The notes under the pieces are model-generated. The model had not been told where the DNA came from and searched no databases. It was given only the letters and a program-made list of their open reading frames with translations. From positions 1 to 33,563 of the forward strand of contig OMJB01000025.1 of NCBI GenBank assembly GCA_900299255.1: a stretch of 33,563 bases of DNA, in the 5' to 3' direction. This stretch comes from Sphingobacteriales bacterium (GTDB lineage Bacteria; Bacteroidota; Bacteroidia; Chitinophagales; Chitinophagaceae). A program made the translations under genes and the position numbers. Position 1 is the stretch's first letter. Every line of letters begins with the position of its first letter. This document shows positions 8,326 to 15,882 of this stretch, piece by piece.

Positions 8326-8712
8326 ATGGCCGACAAAAAACAACTCGCACGCCACCTCTATCTCACACAGGGTAAATCACAAAAAGAAATAGCACAGGAA
8401 GTGGGCGTTTCAGAGCGCACCATCTATACCTGGGTGCATCAGTATGCCTGGCAACGCCTTAAAACAGCAGCATTGCAGGCACCCGCTACCATCACCGACA
8501 ACCTCTGCAGCCAGCTCGTAGAAATGCAGAACGTGATCGCCTCGCGCGAACCCGGTAAACGTTTTCCCTCGCAGCAGGAGATGGACATAATGCGCAAACT
8601 GGTACTCAGCATAGATACCATGAAAAAATCACCATCGCTGGCACAAAACATGCAGATGATCGAATCCTTTAAAGAATTTGTACGCCCGCTCAATAAAGAA
8701 TTCGCTATGTAG
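8326..8712 (+). CDS. N-terminal part: HTH terminase-small-subunit-like protein
   Basis: This 128-residue product runs from an ATG at 8326 to the TAG at 8710. I chose this ATG because MADKKQLARHLYL is where family-like sequence begins; the frame upstream is repeat-derived. Residues 3-45 form a helix-turn-helix of the type found in gpP-like terminase ATPase N-termini and small terminase subunits, which bind DNA at packaging sites. Residues 60-128 are helical, with EMDIMRKLVLSIDTMKKS and MIESFKEFVRPL. No portal, large terminase or capsid gene is nearby, so a packaging role is not supported here; a DNA-binding role is the safe reading. Confidence 0.65.
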   Translation: MADKKQLARHLYLTQGKSQKEIAQEVGVSERTIYTWVHQYAWQRLKTAALQAPATITDNLCSQLVEMQNVIASREPGKRFPSQQEMDIMRKLVLSIDTMKKSPSLAQNMQMIESFKEFVRPLNKEFAM

Positions 8713-9291
8713 CTCGCACACTATGCCAACCGTTTTCTTACTGCAAAGGCTCAGAATGGTTACGCCCCCTACCAGATGGAATACGGCATCGGCTTGCAGG
8801 CGGTATCACCTTTTTACGATGAACTCAACCACACCGAGCCACTCGATTCAGATACTCCACCCGTGCCTAACCCTGTCTGTGAATCTTCAGTTCATTGTTC
8901 CCGCAAAAAAGATGGCGATTGCAACTGGCCCCGGTGCAGTGATCTCAGGCTCACTACCGACGAACCCAAATCTTCCCGCCCTGATAACACCCCATGGCAG
9001 CCACTCACGCCCGTAATTCCTGAGTTCCCGCATATCCAACCGGAAGTTCCGGCAAAACCGGAAGTTGCACCACAAAGCACTGAAAATCAAAATGATATAC
9101 CTCTTCCGGTTTCCGCCCCTCCGGAAGAAACCGGAAGTAATCCCGCAATTGTTACGGCTTCAGAAACACAAGTAAAAAGCAATGAAAATGTACCCGCCAC
9201 CGCAGCCCCTCTCCTCAGCAACGACTTAGTTAACCTCACACTAACAGCATTTCTAAACACACTCCGTAGTGAAGAGGAAAGCACTTCTTAA
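8713..9291 (+). CDS. C-terminal part of the interrupted HTH protein
   Basis: The frame stays open from the amber codon to 9291; the first internal ATG is at 8776. The first ~40 residues are helical and family-like. Then come a cysteine cluster (Cys spaced C-x5-C-x7-C-x4-C in the VCESSVHC to CNWPRC stretch), a Pro/Glu/Val-rich linker and a C-terminal SNDLVNLTLTAFLNTLRSEE helix. If translated alone it would lack its DNA-binding head. Most likely it is the orphaned tail of the upstream reading frame. Confidence 0.4.
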   Translation, partial: LAHYANRFLTAKAQNGYAPYQMEYGIGLQAVSPFYDELNHTEPLDSDTPPVPNPVCESSVHCSRKKDGDCNWPRCSDLRLTTDEPKSSRPDNTPWQPLTPVIPEFPHIQPEVPAKPEVAPQSTENQNDIPLPVSAPPEETGSNPAIVTASETQVKSNENVPATAAPLLSNDLVNLTLTAFLNTLRSEEESTS

Positions 9292-9444
9292 AGATATATA
9301 ATAGAGGTGGTATGCCCACCAGCTGAAGTCTGCGAAGTGGGATGAAATAGTTAGGTGCAAAAGGATTTAGTGCAAATAAAGCCATCGGCTAAAAATTGAA
9401 GCAAGAGCGTTGTAGGGTATAAAAAAGGGAAGTCCATTTCCGCC

Positions 9445-9468
9445 GTTGGTGGCGTCCTCGCCACCAAC
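9445..9468. repeat. Hairpin repeat GTTGGTGGCG/CGCCACCAAC, right copy
   Basis: Perfect 10-bp arms flank TCCT, and GCACAGGGCT follows at 9476-9485. It matches the left copy at 7898-7947 in order and orientation. It lies between the interrupted HTH gene and the 3' end of the OmpA-domain gene, so it could also serve as a hairpin at the 3' end of either transcript. Confidence 0.6.
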
Positions 9469-9485
9469 CTTAAGAGCACAGGGCT

Positions 9486-10367
9486 CTATTTATTCTCAAT
9501 CACGCGCAGCTCCACGCGGCGGTTCTGCTCGGCATCCTGTTCGGTTTGCTCGTCTGCCACCACAGGCCTGCGCCTGCCAAAGCCTGCATATTTCAGCCGT
9601 GCCGAGTCTACGCCTCTGCTTACCAGATAATTATAAATGGCCCGGGCTCTGTTTACTGAGAGTGTTTGCTCGTAAGTATCAATATCCCATGCATCCAGCG
9701 CATCCTTAATGCAGCATACATGCCCTTCTATGCTTATTTTCAGGTTGGGGTTCTCTTTAAGAATGTTGTACAGTTTTTCCAGCGTTTCTTTCGACTCAGG
9801 CTTGATCACATGCCTGTCCGGCGGGAAATAGACATTTCGTAAGGTCAATGTTGCACCCGGCTGTAGGTTTTTTATCTGGTCTACTCCGGTTACTATTACT
9901 TTCCTGCCGCTGTCTTTGCGTGGCCTTACAGGTAGCTTGGAACTTACCGGCGGAGTTTTTTTAATGGTGCGGTTGTTAACAACTATATCTACGCGCCTGT
10001 CTGTCGGGAAGCCGCCTTTGTCACTATGCCCGATTCGGTGAACCTCGCCCTTGCCCTCTACCAGTTTCACGTAGTTGCCGTCAATGCCATACTTGATCAG
10101 GTATTTTTTTACATTGCTTGCACGCTCCATAGACAGTGTTTTGTTTCTGCCTTCAGTTCCCAGGTAATCAGCATACCCTACTATCATTATTTCACTGCCG
10201 TTAATGATCTTGTCATTGTAAATAAGCAGGTCTATTTTCTTTTCTGAGGCACTGGTCAGGCTGGCTATGCCAAGGTCAAAAAATAGTTTGAACGTATCTG
10301 TTTCATGCTGCGCCGAAACAGGCAGAGTTATTATGGACAACAATATGGAGAGCAGTGTTTTACTCAT
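9486..10367 (-). CDS. Periplasmic protein with two tandem OmpA-like domains
   Basis: This 293-residue protein has a signal peptide (about 1-19, MSKTLLSIL to VSAQ). It contains two OmpA/MotB-type peptidoglycan-binding domains. The first (about 28-133) shows EIMIVGYADYLGTEGRNKTL and RRVDIVV. The second (about 175-290) shows VYFPPDRHVIKPES, ISIEGHVCC, LSVNRARAIYNYLVSRGV and QNRRVELRVI. OmpA domains bind peptidoglycan through an Asp and Arg in NxxLSxxRA and RRV(D/E). There is no barrel, so it is probably a soluble or cell-wall-bound periplasmic protein. The tandem arrangement is less usual than a single domain. A 53-bp gap separates its start from the 3' end of the membrane-protein gene upstream, so they may be cotranscribed. 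Confidence 0.88.
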   Translation of the reverse strand: MSKTLLSILLSIITLPVSAQHETDTFKLFFDLGIASLTSASEKKIDLLIYNDKIINGSEIMIVGYADYLGTEGRNKTLSMERASNVKKYLIKYGIDGNYVKLVEGKGEVHRIGHSDKGGFPTDRRVDIVVNNRTIKKTPPVSSKLPVRPRKDSGRKVIVTGVDQIKNLQPGATLTLRNVYFPPDRHVIKPESKETLEKLYNILKENPNLKISIEGHVCCIKDALDAWDIDTYEQTLSVNRARAIYNYLVSRGVDSARLKYAGFGRRRPVVADEQTEQDAEQNRRVELRVIENK

Positions 10368-10420
10368 TAGTCTCTGATCCTTAGTTCATAACTATTCATT
10401 ATACCAATATCGTGCCGGAT

Positions 10421-10837
10421 TCAGTTAGCAGCAGGTTGGCCCGTTTTCCGGATAACAAGACAACCCATATAACTGAAAGGCAGGTATACCACAAAATTAA
10501 GCACGGCAAACCACGCAGGGTGTGGCAGATGCATTGAATTGAAAACCCCGGCAAGGGTCAGCACAACGCCTACCACCAGCGCTGGCCGCAGCAGTTTGCG
10601 GCCACCCACCAGTGTGGCTGCCAGGCCTGCGCCAAACGAGCATACTGCATAATTCATCAGCAGGTACACAAATACTTTTGTCGGCAGGTTCTTTATGGCC
10701 ACAGCCATGGCTTCCGGGTTATGGGTATCTATATTACCTACACCCTGCATCGTGATCCATACCTCTCCAAGGGTAATCAGGATCATCCCTGCCATTGCAC
10801 CCACCACTACTGGCAAAACATACCTGGTAAAATTCAT
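10421..10837 (-). CDS. Four-helix integral membrane protein of unknown function
   Basis: This 138-residue protein has four hydrophobic segments at about 6-27 (VLPVVVGAMAGMILITLGEV), 53-78, 82-103 (LRPALVVGVVLTLAGVF) and 108-130. The loop between the first two carries HNPEAMAVAIKNLPTKVFVY. I do not recognise a named family. It is divergent from the queuosine-precursor transporter gene and lies upstream of the OmpA-domain gene on the same strand. Confidence 0.7.
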   Translation of the reverse strand: MNFTRYVLPVVVGAMAGMILITLGEVWITMQGVGNIDTHNPEAMAVAIKNLPTKVFVYLLMNYAVCSFGAGLAATLVGGRKLLRPALVVGVVLTLAGVFNSMHLPHPAWFAVLNFVVYLPFSYMGCLVIRKTGQPAAN

Positions 10838-10911
10838 TGCCTTTTGTTACGATAGTAAAGTTACTGCTAAACTGATAAACGAGGTATAGCGGCTGGCAAA
10901 AAATCACCTGA

Positions 10912-10943
10912 TTGGTGTTTATTTGGTTTTTGCGATACATTTG
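10912..10943 (+). promoter_or_regulatory. Bacteroidetes-type promoter of the queuosine transporter gene
   Basis: TACATTTG at 10936-10943 is a perfect match to the phylum's -7 consensus TAnnTTTG. A TTG at 10912-10914 lies 21 bases upstream, close to the usual spacing for the -33 element. It would give a leader of about 35 bases. Confidence 0.55.
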
Positions 10944-10983
10944 TCAGGCTTTACTATTCATCAATTTTATATAATACCATCCG

Positions 10984-11772
10984 ATGATCAAAAAAATGTT
11001 TGCCGATAAGCCCACCCGGCTGCTGATGTTCTTTTCAGGTTTTTTCGTCGCCAATGCACTTATTGCAGAGTGTATCGGTAACAAGCTGTTCTCACTTGAG
11101 CGGTTTTTCGGATATACACCTCATCCATTTAGCCTGCTGGGTGAAGACGGGCTTACATTTACCCTCAGTTGCGGTGTGTTGCTTTGGCCTATTGAGTTTA
11201 TCATGACGGACATCGTAAATGAATACTACGGCCCGAAGATTGTGAGGCGCATTTCTTTTATAGCAGTTGGGATACTTGTGTATGCGTTTGTTATGTTCTA
11301 CTTTTCTATTAGTGTACCTGCCGATACCAATTTCTGGGTTGGTAGCCAGAAGGATGCCGGTGTACCGGATATGCAGGCAGCCTTTTCCAGCATTTTCGGG
11401 CAGGGCATGTGGATCATTGCGGGCAGCATCACGGCCTTTCTGGTGAGCCAGATGCTGGACGTTTGGATATTTCATAGGATAAAGAAGGCTACTGGTGAGC
11501 GGCATGTTTGGCTGAGGGCTACAGGCTCTACTATAGTATCGCAACTTATAGATAGTTTTATCGTGCTGTACATAGCTTTCAAGATCGGGAAGGGATGGTC
11601 TTACCAGCGGGTACTGGCCATCTGCCTGGTCAATTACTCATACAAGTTTTGCATGGCTTTGATACTTACTCCGGCTATCTATTTTATTGAAAGGCAGATA
11701 GAGCGCTATTTTGGTGCTGATCTTACCCGCCAGATGAAGCACAATGCCATGGGTAAAGCCAACGAAATATAG
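10984..11772 (+). CDS. yhhQ: Queuosine precursor transporter (YhhQ family)
   Basis: This 262-residue multi-spanning membrane protein matches the YhhQ/DUF165 family, which imports the queuosine precursors preQ0/preQ1 for tRNA modification. Family features include AECIGNKLFSL in the first helices, the conserved WPIEFIMTDIVNEYYGPKIVRR loop region (about 76-97), the amphipathic FW/SQ segment, and VSQMLDVWIFHRIKK and STIVSQLIDSFIVLYIAF (about 155-200), which carry the conserved Q-x3-D motifs. About six helices are visible. No queuosine biosynthesis gene is in the window, consistent with salvage. Confidence 0.9.
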   Translation: MIKKMFADKPTRLLMFFSGFFVANALIAECIGNKLFSLERFFGYTPHPFSLLGEDGLTFTLSCGVLLWPIEFIMTDIVNEYYGPKIVRRISFIAVGILVYAFVMFYFSISVPADTNFWVGSQKDAGVPDMQAAFSSIFGQGMWIIAGSITAFLVSQMLDVWIFHRIKKATGERHVWLRATGSTIVSQLIDSFIVLYIAFKIGKGWSYQRVLAICLVNYSYKFCMALILTPAIYFIERQIERYFGADLTRQMKHNAMGKANEI

Positions 11773-11800
11773 TTGTCTCTTACGTTGATTTCAGGCAATA

Positions 11801-11830
11801 AAAAAACGGGAGCGCACACTCCCGTTTTTT
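11801..11830. terminator. Bidirectional intrinsic terminator
   Basis: A-run, arms CGGGAG and CTCCCG around CGCACA, then a T-run: AAAAAACGGGAG and CTCCCGTTTTTT are exact complements. It lies between the converging ends of the queuosine transporter and the anti-sigma/barrel gene and can stop both. Confidence 0.88.
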
Positions 11831-11849
11831 ACATTTCCTCATCCCTGTA

Positions 11850-14249
11850 TTATTTGTCATTATTGCCGCCAAAACGATATCCAATAGACAACTGGAATGA
11901 AGGGCTTCTGTATAACTGCGATGAAATTCTTTTAGCACCATCGGTAGATGCATTGTCCCAGATGGTCTGAACATCCCTGAGGTCAATGGAAACTTTTGGA
12001 GAGATCTGGTAGGAAACACCAAACAGGTACCCAAGTCCGAAACGTGAGTTGAAGTCGCCTGCGTTGATCTGGCCTTCAGTATCATTGCCCGGAGCCGCTA
12101 CAATTACAGGTTGTGCACTCTGCTGCGTAGTTGGGTATTCACCTGCATTGATGCTGAATGTATACACTACGTTAGGGCCAAAGAAGAAATCAAAATTGCC
12201 TTTTGAGTACCGTAGCGAAATAGGTAACTCCAGGCTATGCAATGTAGAAATGCTGTATGGATTGAGCACTTTTTCGCGTACATAGCCACCACCAGCTGCG
12301 GGAGTATAGGTGTAGTAATCGTCATTGAGGGTATAGCCGTTGTTGATGCGGTGAAAATATTTAAGTTCGCCCATCAGTGCCAGTGCGTCGCTGAAAGTCA
12401 ACTTGCCAGTTAAGCCAAACTGGAATCCTTTAAAGCTGTTAGGGCCAAAGAATGTTCCGTTGATACCGGCAGTTACACCCATAGCAAAAGTTGCTTTGCT
12501 GGCGTGAAATTTGATATCGTTAAAGGCAGCGCTCAGGTTTTCCAGTGCCATTGACCCTTTTGATATCTTGCCTTTATTTTCTTTTGCAGCAAATGAGCTT
12601 GATTCGGAAGATGAAGAAGAACCTGGTTTAAATGGCGATGAGTCTCCGTCTGCGTCAGGTGAGGCGGCAACTTCAGTGCCTGTTTTCTGTGCGTTCTTCT
12701 TCAGGCCCAAGGCAAGGTCATATTCCTGAGAAATGGTTTCCTGCGAAATAGTATCCAGATGTAGTGAATAAGCCCTGTCTGCATTTTTGATAGACTTCTG
12801 CAGAATTACCATTTTCTCAATTGTCTTGGTGCCTTTGCGGGTGCTCACAACCGGTAATTCTTTTTCCTTATCGCTGGCGTGGCTGTTTTGCGCGGCAGTA
12901 GTTGTTTTTGCAGCTATCGGCAATTTGCCGGCATTGCTTGCATTGGGTTTAGATGTTGTGGTTGCAGCGGGAATTATTGTTTTGTTGGTAACACCGGCAG
13001 TTTTGGTTGCGGCCTTTGTATGGTGGTTTACGGCAACAGAATGCTCTGCCTGCCCTGTGGTTTCGTCTGCTGTTGTATGTGTAGCCTGTGTTTTTTTGTT
13101 GTCAGATGAAGGTACGCTGCTGCTCAGCACAGGAAGGCCGTTTTGAGATCCGGTTGTTTTGTGCGCAGCAATTTTTTTGTCATTTTGTTTTTTAGGTTGT
13201 TTGTTTTCAGCACTGGCAACCGGGTGTTCGGCAGGCGTGTTGATAGTACGGGCAGTGGTTTCATCAGCAGCTGCAGGCAGGTGCTCTGCTTCAGCATTTG
13301 GTGTAGTAGTTGCAGCAGTGCTGGTTGTAGCGGCAACATGGGTAGTTGTTGCTACTGTGTGTTTTTTGAGTGCCTGTTTTTTGTTTTCTGCCACATGCTT
13401 GTTTGCATCAGTAGTAGTTGCAACCGGTGTTATGCCAGCCTTATTGTGTGTAGCCTTTTCAGATATGGTTGATGGCGATGTAGCTGTTTTGGTTTGTCCT
13501 GCATTATCTGAAACTACTGAAGCCACTTCAACAGAATGGCTGTTAGTGCTGGAAGTGTTAGTAGAATTGGTTTCTTTACTGTTTTTTGTTGTATGGTTGT
13601 TACTGCTGGTTACTGTTTTAGATACGGCGACAGAAGATTCTTTAGTTTGATTTTGATTAGTATTATTATTGGTTGCTTTTTGTGAACTGGTGTTGCTAAT
13701 GTTATCGTTGCTGTTACTGTTCCTATTAATGTTAATGTTACTGTTACTGTTACTGTTTCTGTTTCTGTTTACTTTGTTGGCAGCAACAATGCCCGCAGCC
13801 GGGTGCTGTTTGCTATTGCTTTCAGTTTGGTGTTGTGCATTGCTGGTGCTGTTTGATTTGCTGATGGAGGGCTGCGGTTTGTCAGCGGCACTTGTTGCTG
13901 CTGGTTGTTCATTACTCATATCAGGCCTTGCAACATTTTTCACTGCATCGCCGGTATGGTTGCTGCCAGAAGCTGTTAAGGTTGCATCTGCAATATCAGA
14001 ATTGCTGCCACCGTTCTGATTCCTCACAAAAGAATTGAGCTCATACCCACCCAGGCCAAGGCCGCCCAGCAATGCCAGAATAGCCAGGCCGCCAAATATA
14101 CGGCGCCACAGGATGATGCCTCTTTTTCGTGGCATTTCCTTTTCAAGCAGTTCGTTCATCCGCCCCCATGCCCCTGCACGCTCATGCTCTTCGCCACCCA
14201 GCAACCGCTGCCTGACCAGGTCATCTATTTTTATCATATTATTATCCAT
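11850..14249 (-). CDS. Anti-sigma-like, membrane-anchored protein with long spacer and C-terminal outer-membrane beta-barrel
   Basis: This 799-residue protein has three parts. Residues 1-45 are a short charged cytoplasmic head (DDLVRQRLLGGEEHERAGAW) like the N-termini of Bacteroidota proteins encoded next to ECF sigma factors. Residues 51-69 are one transmembrane helix. About 80-560 is low-complexity sequence very rich in Asn, Ser, Thr, Ala, His and Lys. The last ~218 residues alternate strands ending in FQLSIGYRFG, an outer-membrane barrel (PorT/OMP_b-brl type). Starting 56 bases after the sigma gene, it is most likely that factor's anti-sigma and envelope sensor. The spacer is long enough to cross the periplasm, so one chain could sit in both membranes; that topology is inferred. 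No signal peptidase site is evident. Confidence 0.8.
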   Translation of the reverse strand: MDNNMIKIDDLVRQRLLGGEEHERAGAWGRMNELLEKEMPRKRGIILWRRIFGGLAILALLGGLGLGGYELNSFVRNQNGGSNSDIADATLTASGSNHTGDAVKNVARPDMSNEQPAATSAADKPQPSISKSNSTSNAQHQTESNSKQHPAAGIVAANKVNRNRNSNSNSNININRNSNSNDNISNTSSQKATNNNTNQNQTKESSVAVSKTVTSSNNHTTKNSKETNSTNTSSTNSHSVEVASVVSDNAGQTKTATSPSTISEKATHNKAGITPVATTTDANKHVAENKKQALKKHTVATTTHVAATTSTAATTTPNAEAEHLPAAADETTARTINTPAEHPVASAENKQPKKQNDKKIAAHKTTGSQNGLPVLSSSVPSSDNKKTQATHTTADETTGQAEHSVAVNHHTKAATKTAGVTNKTIIPAATTTSKPNASNAGKLPIAAKTTTAAQNSHASDKEKELPVVSTRKGTKTIEKMVILQKSIKNADRAYSLHLDTISQETISQEYDLALGLKKNAQKTGTEVAASPDADGDSSPFKPGSSSSSESSSFAAKENKGKISKGSMALENLSAAFNDIKFHASKATFAMGVTAGINGTFFGPNSFKGFQFGLTGKLTFSDALALMGELKYFHRINNGYTLNDDYYTYTPAAGGGYVREKVLNPYSISTLHSLELPISLRYSKGNFDFFFGPNVVYTFSINAGEYPTTQQSAQPVIVAAPGNDTEGQINAGDFNSRFGLGYLFGVSYQISPKVSIDLRDVQTIWDNASTDGAKRISSQLYRSPSFQLSIGYRFGGNNDK
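13701..13772. repeat. Six-base microsatellite coding Asn/Ser tract
   Basis: The plus strand carries repeated GTTACT and GTTTCT units with variants such as GTTAAT. They encode alternating Asn, Ser, Ile and Arg codons in the spacer of the anti-sigma/barrel protein. Since the unit is six bases, slippage would change spacer length by two residues at a time without breaking the frame. Confidence 0.7.
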
Positions 14250-14305
14250 TTGGATAAGTATTTAATTTTTTATTAATGCTGTTATTCTGTTTTATTACTT
14301 TATCA

Positions 14306-14881
14306 CTACATTTTTAAATGCAGTTCTTGTTTTTCTATTTTTTCTTTTAAAACCCTTCTGCCTTCAGATAAATGCCACTTTGAAGTACCCTCACTGATGC
14401 CAATAATATTTCCTATTTCCTTATGCGTAAAACCCTCCAGAACATACATATTAAACACATTTCTGGTGGCTTCAGGCAATTGGTGCACCAGGCTCAGCAA
14501 CTGATCGTAATACATCTTGTCTGCATGGTCTTTATGCACGCACTCATCTTTTTCCACCATAACCACTTTTTCACTATACCGGGCATTTGCCTTTACATAG
14601 TCAGCTACCGCGTGAAATATGATTTTTCTGAGCCAGCCTTCAAAAGAACCCTGAAAATTATACTGCTGTATCTTCTGAAACGCCCTCAGGTAGCCATTGT
14701 TCATCACTTCTTCCGCCTGCATCTCATGGTCAATATACCGCCTTACCAGTGCCATCATTTTTGGGTAAAATAAATGGTATAGCTTCTCCTGCGCACCCCT
14801 TTCATTGAGGATGCACCCTTGGATGAGCTGTTCCAACTCACTGGCATGGCCCGTGGTAGTATATGCCAAAGCTATAGACAA
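14306..14881 (-). CDS. ECF RNA polymerase sigma factor
   Basis: This 191-residue sigma-70 family protein has region 2 at about residues 25-95 (YHLFYPKMMALVRRYI, EEVMNNGYLRAFQKI, GWLRKIIFHAVADY) and region 4 at about 125-180 (LPEATRNVFNMYVLEGFTHK, EIGNIIGISEGTSKWHLSEG). Length and layout are those of a standard ECF factor. It heads a two-gene operon with the anti-sigma/barrel gene downstream. Nested inverted repeats lie 28-74 bases upstream and may be its operator or autoregulated promoter. Its regulon cannot be read from the window. Confidence 0.93.
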   Translation of the reverse strand: MSIALAYTTTGHASELEQLIQGCILNERGAQEKLYHLFYPKMMALVRRYIDHEMQAEEVMNNGYLRAFQKIQQYNFQGSFEGWLRKIIFHAVADYVKANARYSEKVVMVEKDECVHKDHADKMYYDQLLSLVHQLPEATRNVFNMYVLEGFTHKEIGNIIGISEGTSKWHLSEGRRVLKEKIEKQELHLKM

Positions 14882-14908
14882 GTATATTGGTTATTAATAC
14901 TAAACACC

Positions 14909-14955
14909 ATAATAGACTGCACCATTTTAAAAATGGTTGGGTTACGGCCTATTAT
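14909..14955. promoter_or_regulatory. Nested inverted repeats upstream of the ECF sigma gene
   Basis: Inner arms ACCATTTT (14921-14928) and AAAATGGT (14930-14937) are perfect complements around one base. Outer arms ATAATAG (14909-14915) and CTATTAT (14949-14955) are also perfect complements. The element starts 28 bases upstream of the sigma gene start codon, where an operator or an ECF-dependent promoter would lie. Confidence 0.4.
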
Positions 14956-15071
14956 ATTATCTAAAATTAACGATTTACCGGGAAGGAGCGAATATTATTA
15001 ATAGAAAATTAATAACCTAATATCTCAGCACCAATAGATATAAATGGAAATAATGTGGAATCCGGCGAAAC

Positions 15072-15236
15072 GTGGCCTGGCTTACAGCAATTCTGTTCAT
15101 TCGCACCTCAATTCAAGTTCTAGGCAACCTTTACATATTAGCTTGGCTTGCCAGCAAGTTCAACTATTTCAGCCAGTGGAGCAACAATAAAAGAAATGCA
15201 GATGTAGTAGATGTTAATTTGCCGCTGGTGCGTTAA
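15072..15236 (+). CDS. Possible small membrane protein or gene remnant
   Basis: A GTG-initiated frame of 54 codons would encode a hydrophobic segment (VAWLTAILFIRTS, LGNLYILAWLAS) with a polar tail ending in NLPLVR. There is no ATG, no clear ribosome-binding site and no recognised family. It may be a remnant of a decayed gene or chance. Confidence 0.15.
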   Translation: MAWLTAILFIRTSIQVLGNLYILAWLASKFNYFSQWSNNKRNADVVDVNLPLVR

Positions 15237-15267
15237 AATAGCCGGTGCCAGTACCCACAAAAAATTG

Positions 15268-15882
15268 CTATTGATTAGGAAGCATCATTTTCTTACCAAT
15301 CAATTTTTTTTCCTGAGCTGAAGTTGTAAGGCCTACGGCTATTTTGAAATAGTACTCTGCTTTGGCTCTGTTGCCTGAATGAGCATACATTTCGCCCAGC
15401 ACTGCCGGGAAAAGATATTGTGTTTGCACTAGTTTGCCTATTCCATCAATCTTGTTTATGGCATTAATAGCGGCTTCAAAACCGTTTATTTTGCTTAGTG
15501 CCACTGCTCTGTTGAGGTACACTGCCGGTGAAGGCTTGATGCGTGCAAGATGGTCATAAAGCGTTACAATATGCTTCCAGTTGGTTTCCTGAAATGTTTT
15601 AGCCATGCTGTGTTCTGCCACAATAGCGGCTTCAAGATGATAGGTGCTTACTTCATCACCCTCGGCAGCCAGATTAAGATAATGTAGCCCTATACGTATC
15701 AGCTCGGCATTCCATTTTCTTCGGTCCTGATCAGCGAGCAGCACAATTTCGCCATCATCATTGAGGCGGGAATCAAGCCGGGCTGCCAGCAGTGTCATCA
15801 GGCCCACCAGTGAGTTCGTTTTGGCAGGTTGGTGATATTGTTTTTTGTAAGCAGCAAAGCCAGCCGCAGGGCTTCTTCGCAC
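15268..15882 (-). CDS. ECF42 sigma factor, C-terminal part (TPR-like extension)
   Basis: The family-like part of this frame begins near residue 19 (PAKTNSLVGLM). Recognisable blocks are GEIVLLADQDRRKWNAELI, YHLEAAIVAEHS, IVTLYDHLARIKPSPAVYLN and the TPR-like AVALSKINGFEAA and GEMYAHSGNRAKAEYYFKIA. The ATG at 15882 lies in the overlap and its first ~18 residues are not family-like, so independent initiation there is doubtful. Confidence 0.75.
   Translation of the reverse strand: MRRSPAAGFAAYKKQYHQPAKTNSLVGLMTLLAARLDSRLNDDGEIVLLADQDRRKWNAELIRIGLHYLNLAAEGDEVSTYHLEAAIVAEHSMAKTFQETNWKHIVTLYDHLARIKPSPAVYLNRAVALSKINGFEAAINAINKIDGIGKLVQTQYLFPAVLGEMYAHSGNRAKAEYYFKIAVGLTTSAQEKKLIGKKMMLPNQ

Larger units (their letters stand above)
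8326..9291 (+). pseudogene. Helix-turn-helix terminase-small-subunit-like gene, interrupted by in-frame TAG
   Basis: Two open stretches lie in the same frame and are separated only by a single TAG at 8710-8712. The first encodes an N-terminal helix-turn-helix (KSQKEIAQEVGVSERTIYTW) of the phage terminase small subunit/gpP-like type. The second continues at once with LAHYANRFLTAKAQNGYAPYQ, which has no start codon near its beginning and reads like the natural continuation of a ~320-residue protein. The simplest view is a nonsense mutation in a once intact gene. Amber readthrough or a sequencing error remain possible. The flanking repeats suggest an accessory island. Confidence 0.6.
14882..15267. 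other. Intergenic region between the two sigma operons
   Basis: The left part holds nested inverted repeats upstream of the ECF gene. The right part holds a 54-codon open frame with a GTG start (15072-15236) of uncertain status. No tRNA-like or terminator structure is evident, so the ECF42-type gene ends at 15268 without a visible hairpin. Confidence 0.5.

Noticed and set aside
7898-9487. Prophage call
   Set aside because: Only one terminase-small-subunit-like gene; no integrase, portal, capsid, tail or lysis genes and no tRNA attachment site.
13159-13650. 163-codon open frame on the plus strand opposite the low-complexity spacer
   Set aside because: It is antisense to a strongly supported gene and its Val/Cys/Ser-rich composition mirrors the repetitive codons of the other strand.
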